NCBI GenBank assembly: GCA_044228435.1
Contig: JBGAUW010000015.1
Location: 73,463 to 137,462, forward strand
Length of the DNA: 64,000 nucleotides
Direction of reading: 5' to 3'
Source of the DNA: Bog-950 sp044228435
GTDB lineage: Bacteria > Bacteroidota > Bacteroidia > Chitinophagales > LD1
The translations under genes were made by a program, and so were the position numbers. The notes beneath the pieces were generated by a model. That model ran no database searches. It saw only the letters and a list, made by a program, of their open reading frames with translations, and had not been told where the DNA came from. Shown piece after piece: positions 1 through 7,682 of this stretch. The first letter of the stretch is position 1. Each line of letters starts with the position of its first letter.

Positions 1-1390
1 CATCATAACTGCCAAGGCCACTACCACCGGTGGTTATAAAGTTAAGTGTCCATTGCCATTCATCATCTGTAAGGTCTTTGTAAGCATAGGTGCTTTTAAT
101 TTCTTCTAACGTTGGTTGCGGCCTGAATCCTTCGCCTACAGCCAGTGTGCAGAGATATTGTATTAAAACATCGTAAGCATTAACCACCGGTTGACGTTGC
201 TCCACTATATTATCGCGCACGGCTTGTTTTAAAGCAGCGGCTTCTACTAACTCCAACGAATGTGTAGGCATAAAATAAATTTTACTTACGGCATCGGGCG
301 AATGACCGCTGCGACCTGCACGCTGCATAAAGCGAGCAACGCCTTTAGGCGAGCCAATTTGTATAACCGTATCTACGGGCCTAAAGTCTACACCCAAATC
401 TAAGGAGGAGGTACACACTACTACTTTTAAACCACCTTCGTGCAAAGCATTTTCAATCCACTCCCGCGTTTCGGCGGATACGGAACCGTGGTGCAAGGCT
501 ATAACACCTGCAAACTCCGGGTGCGCGTTTAAAAGCGCGTGGTACCAAATTTCGGAAAAGCTACGGGTGTTAGTGAATAACAAGGTGGTATTGCTTTGCT
601 CTATCACCGGTATCACCTTCTCCAGCATACGTATACCCAAGTGCCCCGCCCATGGAAATTTATCTATCGAATCAGGTAATATAGATTCTATCTCTATCTT
701 CTTTTTTAAATCAGCTTTAACGGTTACGCCATCTTTTGCATTGGCGCCTAAAGCTACTTCCATAGCCTCGTGCAGATTGCCAATCGTGGCGCTTATAGCC
801 CAAATGCGTAAAGGCTTATCGGTCTCTGGTTTCAAACCTTTTAAACGGCTAAGGGCAAGTTCTACCTGCACACCGCGTTTGGTGCCTAATAGTTCATGCC
901 ACTCATCAATAACAACGCTTTGCAGGGGCTTAAAAACTTTAGGATATTCCTTTTGTGCTAATAATAAGTGCAGGCTCTCGGGTGTAATAATCAGTACCTC
1001 GGGCAATTGTTTTTTTTGTTTAGCGCGTTCGGTGGTGCTGGTATCGCCGCTTCGCAAACCAATGTTCCAGGGTAGTGAGATGGCATCACATACTTCCTGC
1101 ATGGCGCGTTGTAAATCTTTAGCTAAAGCGCGTAAAGGGGTTATCCAAAGCAGTTGTAACCCATTCTCTTTTTTATCCTGCCACTTATCGGGGTTTTTAT
1201 CTATCCAATCAATTAGCACTGGTAAAAACAGGGCGAAGGTTTTACCAAAACCGGTAGGAGCATTTAGCAAGCCCGACTTACCTTCGGCAAAATGTTGCCA
1301 GGCTTGTTTTTGAAAACCAAACGCAGTCCAGCCTTTGGCCTCCATCCAGTCCATTACTACCTGCTCGCCTATACCTGTTTTTTTAGCCAT
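1..1390 (-). CDS. Ligase-associated Lhr-like DEXH-box DNA helicase (3' end outside window)
   Basis: Superfamily 2 helicase of the Lhr-core type, predicted to unwind nucleic acid during DNA repair in the cytoplasm. About 463 N-terminal residues are visible; the reading frame runs off the left edge. Seen: motif I APTGFGKT with the lysine near residue 50, motif II DEWH near 162-165 (the W is usual in Lhr-type enzymes), motif III SAT near 200, and a motif VI-like QRAGRSGH. The ATG at 1390 overlaps the end of the ligase gene by 8 bp, so the two are translationally coupled. The neighbours (ATP-dependent ligase, MBL-fold exonuclease) are the known ligase-associated DNA damage response set; a metallophosphoesterase gene would be expected next, beyond the window. 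Confidence 0.93.
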   Translation of the reverse strand, partial: MAKKTGIGEQVVMDWMEAKGWTAFGFQKQAWQHFAEGKSGLLNAPTGFGKTFALFLPVLIDWIDKNPDKWQDKKENGLQLLWITPLRALAKDLQRAMQEVCDAISLPWNIGLRSGDTSTTERAKQKKQLPEVLIITPESLHLLLAQKEYPKVFKPLQSVVIDEWHELLGTKRGVQVELALSRLKGLKPETDKPLRIWAISATIGNLHEAMEVALGANAKDGVTVKADLKKKIEIESILPDSIDKFPWAGHLGIRMLEKVIPVIEQSNTTLLFTNTRSFSEIWYHALLNAHPEFAGVIALHHGSVSAETREWIENALHEGGLKVVVCTSSLDLGVDFRPVDTVIQIGSPKGVARFMQRAGRSGHSPDAVSKIYFMPTHSLELVEAAALKQAVRDNIVEQRQPVVNAYDVLIQYLCTLAVGEGFRPQPTLEEIKSTYAYKDLTDDEWQWTLNFITTGGSGLGSYD

Positions 1391-3023
1391 TATCCTGCTC
1401 TGCCCTGTTGTTGTAAATATGCAGCAAAGCTTTTAAATCATCTATGCTGTTAATGTCATCCAGTGTTTTATCCTGCCGCCAGCGCAGCATGCGCGGAAAG
1501 CGAACGGCTACGCCCGATTTATGCCGGCTGCTTTCGGCAATGCCTTCAAAACCTATTTCAAAAACCAGCGATGGGGTTACGGTGCGCACCGGTCCAAACT
1601 TTTCCAATATGTTGCGCTTAATAAAGTAATCTACCTGGCCGAACTCCTTATCGGTAAGACCCGAATAGGCTTTGGCAAAAGTTACCAGTTTGCCCTCGGC
1701 ATCTTTTACGGCAAAGGTATAATCGGTATATAAACTCGATCTTCTTCCGCTACCCTTTTGCGCAGCCACTAATACCGCATCAATCGAAAGAGGCTCTACT
1801 TTCCATTTCCACCAATCGCCGCGTTTGCGTCCCGCCTGGTAAATAGAATCTTTTCGTTTAAGCATCAGGCCTTCGCTGGCATTTAAGCGCGAGTCCGGTC
1901 GCAGGGCTATAAGTTGTTCCCAATTAGTAAATTGAACTAAAGGCGAAAGCTGCAACACAAAATCGTTGTTTGCGGGTTCAGATGTTTGCTTTGTCTGCTC
2001 AACTATTTTTTCCAGCAGCAGCCTCCTTTCAGCCTGCGGCTTGGTGCGGATATCATTGCCATCATACTCCAATACATCATAAGAAAGGAATACCGCCGGT
2101 GCATCTTGCAAAATCTTTTTGCTTACGTTTTTTCTTCCAATACGGGTTTGCAAAACATTAAAGGGTAAAGGCTTTCCGTTTATAAAGCAGATGATTTCTC
2201 CATCTAACACAGTGCCGTCGGGTAACAGCTTTTGCAGTTTTTGATACTCAGGAAATTTATCGGTAATCAACTCTTCACCACGGCTCCATACAAATAACTG
2301 GTCTTTGCGTTTTACTAATTGACCGCGTATGCCATCCCACTTCCATTCAGCCTGCCACTCTTCCGGTTGCCCCAGGGTTTCGGGTAATTCTTCCAAAGGA
2401 TAAGCCAGATAAAAAGGGTATGGTTTACTGGCGTCGGTATCGGTATGTTCGCCGTGTGCCAATTCATGGAAGGTTGTGTTTAATGGATTCCAATTGCCAC
2501 TTATACGATGGGCCATTACTTGTGCATCGGTATTATAAATTTTAGCCAGCGCATTTATTATTAATGCCTCTGAAACTCCAATACGAAACGAAGCGCTCAT
2601 TAATTTATTAAATACGAAACGCTCTTTTGTTCCCAATTCTGCCCAGGCAGAAGTAACAGCCAGTTTTTTTTCTTCTTCTGTTTTATCCCCTAAATCAATC
2701 AGGTAATGCATCCAATGTGCCAGGCTTTTTTCGCTTACTGCGTTGGATGGTGGCAATATCAAAGCAATAGTTTCACCAAGGTCGCCTACGTTTTGGTAGC
2801 TTTCTTCAAATAGCCATAAAGGCAAGCCTGCCATCTCGGCACACCATTCGTGTAACTTAGTTGAATTAACTGTGCGCTTTGGGCGGCGGCCGGTAAATAA
2901 AGCCAACGCCCATATTTTATCTTCCTCATTAGCGGATGAAAAATAGCGGATGATAGCACTCAACTTTTCATTTGTTTTGGTGCTGGCAGAAACCTCATCA
3001 ATAAGTGTGGCAAACAACTTCAT
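1383..3023 (-). CDS. ATP-dependent DNA ligase (ligase-associated repair cluster)
   Basis: Seals DNA nicks through an enzyme-AMP intermediate, using ATP rather than NAD. The 546-residue protein has an N-terminal DNA-binding domain (about 1-200), the nucleotidyltransferase motif KWDGIR with the predicted adenylated lysine at 228, a downstream GEII motif, and an OB-fold C-terminus ending in an RFPRMLRWR-type sequence seen in bacterial LigB/LigC-like enzymes. It lies 5 bp after the exonuclease gene and overlaps the helicase start by 8 bp, so the three form one operon. Bacteria rely on NAD-dependent LigA for replication, so this enzyme is most likely a repair ligase; that role is inferred from family and context. 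Confidence 0.95.
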   Translation of the reverse strand: MKLFATLIDEVSASTKTNEKLSAIIRYFSSANEEDKIWALALFTGRRPKRTVNSTKLHEWCAEMAGLPLWLFEESYQNVGDLGETIALILPPSNAVSEKSLAHWMHYLIDLGDKTEEEKKLAVTSAWAELGTKERFVFNKLMSASFRIGVSEALIINALAKIYNTDAQVMAHRISGNWNPLNTTFHELAHGEHTDTDASKPYPFYLAYPLEELPETLGQPEEWQAEWKWDGIRGQLVKRKDQLFVWSRGEELITDKFPEYQKLQKLLPDGTVLDGEIICFINGKPLPFNVLQTRIGRKNVSKKILQDAPAVFLSYDVLEYDGNDIRTKPQAERRLLLEKIVEQTKQTSEPANNDFVLQLSPLVQFTNWEQLIALRPDSRLNASEGLMLKRKDSIYQAGRKRGDWWKWKVEPLSIDAVLVAAQKGSGRRSSLYTDYTFAVKDAEGKLVTFAKAYSGLTDKEFGQVDYFIKRNILEKFGPVRTVTPSLVFEIGFEGIAESSRHKSGVAVRFPRMLRWRQDKTLDDINSIDDLKALLHIYNNRAEQDNG

Positions 3024-3028
3024 GGCGT

Positions 3029-4045
3029 TTAGGGTTCATTGGTTGTTTCGGGAATGTCCTCACCGCTTTCATCGCCATACTCGGTTTTTACTTCTTCGGC
3101 TTCTATACCAATTTCGGTAAGGTAGCGGGCAAAGGTGGCCTGAAAGCCATGCGTTACATATACCTTGGTAGCGCCGGTGGCTTTTACCGCTGTCAGTAAT
3201 CCATTCCAATCGGCATGGTCGCTTAGGCTAAAGCCTGCATCGGCATTGCGGCGGCGTTGTGCACCGCGCACATGCATCCATCCACTGCACACGCCATCCA
3301 CTAAAGGCTCAAACCTTTTAGTCCACGGCGTGTTTTGTGCCGAAGGCGGCGCTACTATAATTATGCCTTTCTCTTTTTCTTTAATGTTAGCCCAATGTTC
3401 CACCGGGTATAAATTCTGACCCGCATCTATCATCGCTTTTTGGGCGTTGTAAACCGATGTGGCCGCATATATGTTGCCAATTTCTTTATCAAGGTATTCT
3501 AACACCCGCTGCGCTTTACCCAGGCTATAGCAATAAAGGATACTGTTTTTGCCGGCGGCTTTATTTTTATCCCACCAGTTATTTATGTCGGAAAAGATTT
3601 GGGTTTGAGGTTTCCACTGGTAAACAGGTAACCCAAAAGTAGACTCTGTAATAAATGTGTGGCATTTAATGGGTTCAAAGGTACCACTTATGCCATCATC
3701 TTCCGTTTTATAATCACCCGTAAATACCCATACTTCACCATTATATTCCACTCTTATTTGCGCCGAGCCGATGATATGCCCGGCCGGGTGAAATGTTACC
3801 TTTACCCCATTCATAAAAACAGCTTCATTAAAATTAATGGTTTGTAGATTTAAATCGGCACCGAGCCGAAGGCGCATAATGGCTTCCGAATCGTGATGGG
3901 CCAAGTAGTTTTTGCTGCCCCATCGTGCGTGGTCGCTATGGCCGTGTGTTATCAGCGCTCGCTCTACGGGCCGCCATGGGTCGATATAAAAATCGCCCTG
4001 CCGGCAATAGATGCCCTTATTGGTAAAGCGTAGTAGTGGCTGCAT
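3029..4045 (-). CDS. Ligase-associated metallo-beta-lactamase-fold DNA exonuclease
   Basis: Predicted metal-dependent DNA exonuclease of the MBL/beta-CASP-like group that accompanies the ATP-dependent ligase and Lhr-like helicase. The 338 residues show the metal-binding HGHSDH motif at 34-39, a second histidine motif in HPAGHIIGS, an FTGDYKTE motif carrying a metal-binding aspartate, and a late SDHADW motif. No signal peptide, so cytoplasmic. It is the first gene of the operon; 5 bp separate it from the ligase. Family members are described as Mn-dependent DNA nucleases; end processing before ligation is inferred. Confidence 0.9.
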   Translation of the reverse strand: MQPLLRFTNKGIYCRQGDFYIDPWRPVERALITHGHSDHARWGSKNYLAHHDSEAIMRLRLGADLNLQTINFNEAVFMNGVKVTFHPAGHIIGSAQIRVEYNGEVWVFTGDYKTEDDGISGTFEPIKCHTFITESTFGLPVYQWKPQTQIFSDINNWWDKNKAAGKNSILYCYSLGKAQRVLEYLDKEIGNIYAATSVYNAQKAMIDAGQNLYPVEHWANIKEKEKGIIIVAPPSAQNTPWTKRFEPLVDGVCSGWMHVRGAQRRRNADAGFSLSDHADWNGLLTAVKATGATKVYVTHGFQATFARYLTEIGIEAEEVKTEYGDESGEDIPETTNEP

Positions 4046-4167
4046 GTGTTATGTAATAACAAATTTGTTGACGAAAAGTGCGATTAAAATCCAACTTTTC
4101 TTCCCCATTCGCCACCCAGTTCGTTTTTTGTTTTGGTGTTTATAGTTTTCATAATGCTTGTAGTTTA

Positions 4168-4180
4168 CCTTATGGTATAA
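4168..4180 (+). promoter_or_regulatory. Palindromic site, copy 1 (CTTATGGTATAA)
   Basis: Copy of a short near-palindrome of the form CTTAT-N3-ATAAG, here with the last base changed to A, about 115 bp before the membrane-protein gene at 4294. Two more copies lie at 5451-5463 and 5588-5600 near stress-type genes. Its conservation and dyad symmetry suggest a repressor or activator site; no binding protein is identified. Confidence 0.4.
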
Positions 4181-4267
4181 AAGCAGGTGCCTATTAATCG
4201 CTGTTAAACTTGTAGAAATTCAACCTCAAAAAACTGTTAACTACAGTAGCTGCATTGCTGTGCAGGG

Positions 4268-4275
4268 TATATTTG
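4268..4275 (+). promoter_or_regulatory. Bacteroidota -7 promoter element TATATTTG
   Basis: Exact match to the TAnnTTTG -7 element of the Bacteroidota primary sigma factor, 18 bp before the ATG at 4294. No convincing TTG is found at the -33 position, so the site may need an activator, perhaps acting at the palindrome at 4168. Confidence 0.5.
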
Positions 4276-4293
4276 CGGAGTAATTAAATTATT

Positions 4294-4791
4294 ATGAAAA
4301 AGACAGCCTTATCGGTATTTGCTACCATGCTCAGTTATGTTGCAGTGTATGCACAAACTACCACTACTGCTGATAACGATTTTGCACCAGGCTTATTGAT
4401 AGGTACGGTAGTGATGGCAATAGGTGCTTTATTGCTTATTGGGGTAGGTATAGTGCTGTCTCTAATGGTTTTCGCTTTTGTAGCAGTGCTGGTTTCTGCG
4501 GGGGTATTGTCTACTTCAGTAATTGTTGGGCTTAACAAGCGATCTTTTACCAAAGGTTTCAAAACTTTTATCTATTTATTTCCTTCCAGCTTTGGTTTGC
4601 TTATCGGCGCCTTAGGCCTGGCATTGCTTAATATGGTAATGCACTGGTTTAGCCCGGGGGCAGCTACATTAATTGGAGCTACTGCAGGATTAACCGCCGG
4701 CTTATTTATTGGCTTTTTATTGCTGTTTGCCATCCAGCGTATTACTACACATTATAAAAGAAGGTTTTACTCCGTTATTACAGGAATATAA
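4294..4791 (+). CDS. Small polytopic membrane protein of unknown function
   Basis: I do not recognise the family. The 165-residue protein starts with a signal-like segment (about 1-20, ending VYAQ) and then has hydrophobic stretches near 32-52, 54-76, 98-116 and 120-143, so three or four membrane helices, with a basic tail (HYKRR). Glycine and alanine are common in the helices. It is monocistronic and faces the convergent DUF4142 gene 22 bp downstream. A -7 promoter element and a palindrome shared with the stress-gene region lie upstream, which hints at co-regulation with envelope or oxidative stress genes; this is inference. Confidence 0.75.
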   Translation: MKKTALSVFATMLSYVAVYAQTTTTADNDFAPGLLIGTVVMAIGALLLIGVGIVLSLMVFAFVAVLVSAGVLSTSVIVGLNKRSFTKGFKTFIYLFPSSFGLLIGALGLALLNMVMHWFSPGAATLIGATAGLTAGLFIGFLLLFAIQRITTHYKRRFYSVITGI

Positions 4792-4813
4792 CCTTCTTTT
4801 ATAATGCAATCCA

Positions 4814-5389
4814 CTACTTTAATTTTGAATCTTTAATAGCTGTGGCTGAGTCGAGGTGCGTTTGCAATGTGGGTAAGGTGCGGCCTGCAAAACCACGAAT
4901 ATCGCTATCTACAGCGTCACCGGCAGCCTCTTTAAAAGCTTCAATATCTTCATGGTGGTCATCTACCATCATGTCTATATAGGCTTTGTCAAAATCTTTA
5001 CCGCTTTTCTTTTTAAGGTCGTCCACCATCATTTGGTGGTGGTTGCTCATTTCTACTGGCAGGCTAACCTGTTTATCGCCGGCAATTTTCTTTAACTCGT
5101 CATTCGCCTTGCTATGGTCGCGCACCATCATGGCGCCAAAGGCTTTTACGCGGGCGTTAGATGCTTGCTGCTGTGCTAAGTTGCCTAATTCCACCTCCAT
5201 CATTCCGCCGCTGGCTGCCGAGGTTAGGAATTTCGAATCTTTTTCACTTACAGGAGCTACCTGCATCGAATCCGCTTTCTGCGAATTTTCGGTATTGGCT
5301 TCTTTAACCGAATCGTGAGAATTGCAGGCTGCGAGAAAGGCTCCTACGGCAAACATGGATGCTAAACGGATGATTGTGTTATGTTTCAT
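4814..5389 (-). CDS. DUF4142 lipoprotein
   Basis: Predicted lipoprotein of 191 residues. The signal peptide ends in a lipobox LAAC with Cys22. The DUF4142 region spans about 52-185 and shows the family pattern, with KAFGAMMVRDHSKANDEL and a DDHHEDIEAF segment; the family is a ferritin-like helical bundle rich in His and Asp/Glu. The function is not established. It is often found with stress genes. Divergent from the PA2169-type gene at 5637 across 247 bp that holds two copies of the CTTAT-N3-ATAAG-like site. Confidence 0.9.
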   Translation of the reverse strand: MKHNTIIRLASMFAVGAFLAACNSHDSVKEANTENSQKADSMQVAPVSEKDSKFLTSAASGGMMEVELGNLAQQQASNARVKAFGAMMVRDHSKANDELKKIAGDKQVSLPVEMSNHHQMMVDDLKKKSGKDFDKAYIDMMVDDHHEDIEAFKEAAGDAVDSDIRGFAGRTLPTLQTHLDSATAIKDSKLK

Positions 5390-5450
5390 ATTGATTTTTA
5401 AATTTTGGTTTTAGGCAAAGTATGCGCTGTGCTATATATAAAGCATATGC

Positions 5451-5463
5451 CTTATGGTATAAG
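5451..5463 (+). promoter_or_regulatory. Palindromic site, copy 2 (CTTATGGTATAAG)
   Basis: Perfect CTTAT-N3-ATAAG dyad. It lies 62 bp upstream of the DUF4142 lipoprotein start on the other strand and about 175 bp before the gene at 5637. The dyad is followed by TTTTTAG, much like copy 3 which is followed by TTTTTTGA, so the conserved block is longer than the dyad itself. Confidence 0.5.
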
Positions 5464-5587
5464 TTTTTAGCATATAGTGATGTGCTTTGATAGGCAGGCT
5501 ACATGCCCCAATGGGGTAATAAAATTCACAATGCCAACTTCGGCTAATTTCTCATTTCCCCGTTCTGCTTAATCCATATTCGGCTAA

Positions 5588-5600
5588 GCTATGGCATAAG
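5588..5600 (+). promoter_or_regulatory. Palindromic site, copy 3 (GCTATGGCATAAG)
   Basis: Near-perfect copy of the CTTAT-N3-ATAAG dyad, ending 36 bp before the ATG at 5637 in the same orientation as copy 2. The position just upstream of the stress operon fits an operator or the core of an alternative-sigma promoter. No TAnnTTTG element is seen between the site and the gene. Confidence 0.45.
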
Positions 5601-5636
5601 TTTTTTGAACCACGGGAACAACAAAAAACCATCATC

Positions 5637-6098
5637 ATGCAAAACGAAAGCAATAAAGCCGTTGTGGCTACCCTTAATTCATTAATGGAAATTAATAACG
5701 ACCGCGTAGAGGGTTATAAGCACGCGCTTAAAGAAACTGAAGATACTGATTTGAAAGAACTGTTTAAAGAAATGGCCGAGCATAGCTTTAAGTTTAAAAA
5801 CGAATTGGCCGACGAAATTATAAAAGCAGGTGGCGAACCTACCGGCGGAACTACCAATAGCGGTAAACTTTACCGTGCCTGGATGGACTTAAGAGCGGCC
5901 ATTACTAAAAAAGACCGCGCTGCTATTGTAGATAGCTGCGAGTTTGGCGAAGATGCTGCGCACGAGGTGTACGAAATGGCGGCAAAAGAAGATGGATTGC
6001 CACAGCCAATTAAAAATTTGGTTAATGAGCAGCGCCAAAGCCTGCACCAGGACCATATAGCCATTAAGCAGTTACGCGATAGTTTAAAAGGAAAATAA
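5637..6098 (+). CDS. PA2169 family four-helix-bundle protein (DUF2383)
   Basis: Cytoplasmic protein of 153 residues, mostly helical, with the family pattern: an N-terminal NSLMEINNDRVEGYKHA helix, then ELFKEMAEHSFKFKNEL, a GG turn, and a C-terminal helix with NEQRQSLHQDH. The fold is ferritin-like but the biochemical role is unknown; homologues are often found with stress and redox genes. First gene of a three-gene unit with a 58-residue ORF (10 bp downstream) and a DJ-1/PfpI protein. Confidence 0.88.
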   Translation: MQNESNKAVVATLNSLMEINNDRVEGYKHALKETEDTDLKELFKEMAEHSFKFKNELADEIIKAGGEPTGGTTNSGKLYRAWMDLRAAITKKDRAAIVDSCEFGEDAAHEVYEMAAKEDGLPQPIKNLVNEQRQSLHQDHIAIKQLRDSLKGK

Positions 6099-6108
6099 AT
6101 AGCAAGTT

Positions 6109-6285
6109 ATGTACTACTATAAAATCTGGAACTTATTAAATGAAGTTCCTTCTGAAACAGAAAAAGGTTCGGGGTGCCTTGAATCGGAAGTGTCAAATCA
6201 GGAGGAAGCGGCGGATTCATTTATCATTGATAAGCGCTTAAGCTTTTACCCGATAAAGTATTTACTGAAATTTTTAATTCAATAA
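6109..6285 (+). CDS. Unrecognised 58-residue protein in the stress operon
   Basis: Short ORF starting MYYYKIWNLL, ending LLKFLIQ and filling the gap between the PA2169-type gene (10 bp upstream) and the PfpI gene (4 bp downstream). No signal peptide and no recognisable domain; the middle is acidic and serine-rich, the ends hydrophobic or aromatic. Tight spacing on both sides supports translation. No ribosome binding site stands out, which is normal here. Existence as a protein is inferred from context. Confidence 0.5.
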   Translation: MYYYKIWNLLNEVPSETEKGSGCLESEVSNQEEAADSFIIDKRLSFYPIKYLLKFLIQ

Positions 6286-6289
6286 TAAT

Positions 6290-6847
6290 ATGAGCGATAA
6301 GTTAGGCAATAAAAAGGTAGCCGTTCTGGTAACCCACGGTTTTGAAGAGTCGGAATTCAGCAAACCTGTGGAGGCATTAAAAGATGCAGGCGCTAAAGTA
6401 GAAGTAATTTCGCTTAAAAGCGGCAAAGTAAAATCGTGGAGCGGGAAAGATTGGAGTGCGGAGTATGATGTAGATAAAACTATTGATAGTGTTAGCGCAT
6501 CTGATTACGATGCCCTGGTATTGCCCGGTGGGGTAATGAACCCAGATGCTTTGCGAATGAATGTATCAGCTGTTCAGTTTGCTTCTGAATTTATGGCTAC
6601 CGGTAAGCCTGTAGCTGCTATTTGCCACGGCCTCTGGACTTTAGTAGAAACGGGAAAATTAAAAGGCAGAAAGGTAACATCGTGGCCATCGCTAAAAACA
6701 GATATAACCAATGCCGGCGCACAATGGGTAGATGAAGAAGTGGTGGTAGACCAGGGATTGGTAACCAGCCGCAAGCCCGATGACTTAAAAGCCTTTTGTA
6801 AGAAGATGATTGAAGAAATAGCTGAGGGGAAACATCCCAGAAATTGA
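6290..6847 (+). CDS. DJ-1/PfpI family protein (type 1 glutamine amidotransferase-like)
   Basis: The 185-residue protein belongs to the PfpI/YhbO branch of the DJ-1 superfamily, associated with protection from oxidative, thermal or carbonyl stress; cytoplasmic. Seen: the conserved acidic residue in THGFEESEF (about 15-23), LVLPGG near 76-81, and the nucleophile elbow AICHGLW with Cys112 followed by His113. Length matches the family. It is the last gene of the operon, 4 bp after the 58-residue ORF, and ends 13 bp before a strong bidirectional terminator. The activity (peptidase, deglycase or holdase) cannot be decided from sequence. Confidence 0.92.
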   Translation: MSDKLGNKKVAVLVTHGFEESEFSKPVEALKDAGAKVEVISLKSGKVKSWSGKDWSAEYDVDKTIDSVSASDYDALVLPGGVMNPDALRMNVSAVQFASEFMATGKPVAAICHGLWTLVETGKLKGRKVTSWPSLKTDITNAGAQWVDEEVVVDQGLVTSRKPDDLKAFCKKMIEEIAEGKHPRN

Positions 6848-6860
6848 AAAACCTAAACTT

Positions 6861-6900
6861 AATAAACAAAGCCTGCAAGCAATTGCAGGCTTTGTTTATT
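6861..6900. terminator. Bidirectional terminator with 18-bp perfect stem and GCAA loop
   Basis: Arms 6861-6878 and 6883-6900 are exact reverse complements and enclose GCAA, a GNRA-type tetraloop. A and T tracts on the two sides serve both strands, so it can end the operon from the left and the DUF72 gene from the right, whose stop codon it touches. Confidence 0.85.
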
Positions 6901-7643
6901 TATAAGCTGTTACTTTTATCAGTAGCAACAATCTGTTTTAACTGCATAGCATTTGTGTAGCCGGCTTCGTAATACGTATTGTTAAAGTAAATGTGGCTGG
7001 TTTTGCCTTTGGCCGGAAGTTGTTCCGTAAACTGCTGCAGTGCATCTAAATCGTAACTGGATTTGAATAATACGGGAGTGCCGTGCATGCGTAAATAAAA
7101 ATTGGGCGAAGTATCTACAATGGGAGTTTCCAAGCCCGGAAAATCTACATTACACATGGTTATTTTGTGCTTTTTAAGCGCCTTGTAAACATCCTCATTC
7201 CACCAACTGACATGACGAAACTCTATTACGTTGTTGGGTGAACAGGCTATTGCTTCTAATACCCGGTCTATATTTTCGTCGTTATATTGAAACGAAGGGG
7301 GCATTTGATACAATACGCATGAAAGCTTATTGCCCAATCCTTCTTCGATCAGGCTATGAAACTCGTCAATGCCCTGCTGGCAATCTTTCAACCGCTTAAT
7401 ATGGGTTACGAAGCGGCTCATTTTAACCGAAAATTTAAAATCATCGCCTGTAGCTGCTGCATATTTTTGTAAAGCAGCTAGTGTAGGTTTACGGTAAAAA
7501 GTTCCGTTTAGTTCAACCGTATTAAAAATGGTGCTGTAATGGCTCAGCCATTGGGCGGGTTTTAAGCCCTGCGGGTAAAATTTATTTCGCCAGTAAGAGT
7601 AGTAATACCCCGAACAACCAATATACAGCAACGGACCTTTCAT
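6900..7643 (-). CDS. DUF72 family protein (YecE-like)
   Basis: The 247 residues match the DUF72/YecE TIM-barrel-like family: the N-terminal YIGCSGYYYSYWRNKFYP, the VELNGTFYRKPT stretch, and a late YFNNTYYEAGYTNA segment (family consensus has FNN and A..NA). Cytoplasmic, function unproven. It lies 39 bp downstream of the serine dehydratase gene on the same strand and may be co-transcribed with it. Length is normal for the family. Confidence 0.9.
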   Translation of the reverse strand: MKGPLLYIGCSGYYYSYWRNKFYPQGLKPAQWLSHYSTIFNTVELNGTFYRKPTLAALQKYAAATGDDFKFSVKMSRFVTHIKRLKDCQQGIDEFHSLIEEGLGNKLSCVLYQMPPSFQYNDENIDRVLEAIACSPNNVIEFRHVSWWNEDVYKALKKHKITMCNVDFPGLETPIVDTSPNFYLRMHGTPVLFKSSYDLDALQQFTEQLPAKGKTSHIYFNNTYYEAGYTNAMQLKQIVATDKSNSL

Positions 7644-7682
7644 GCACTAATGCCATAAAAAGCAATGCCAATAAATTTATGC

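Noticed and set aside
567..1313. Plus-strand ORF of 248 codons opposite the helicase gene
   Set aside because: It is antisense to clearly conserved helicase motifs and its translation shows no domain.
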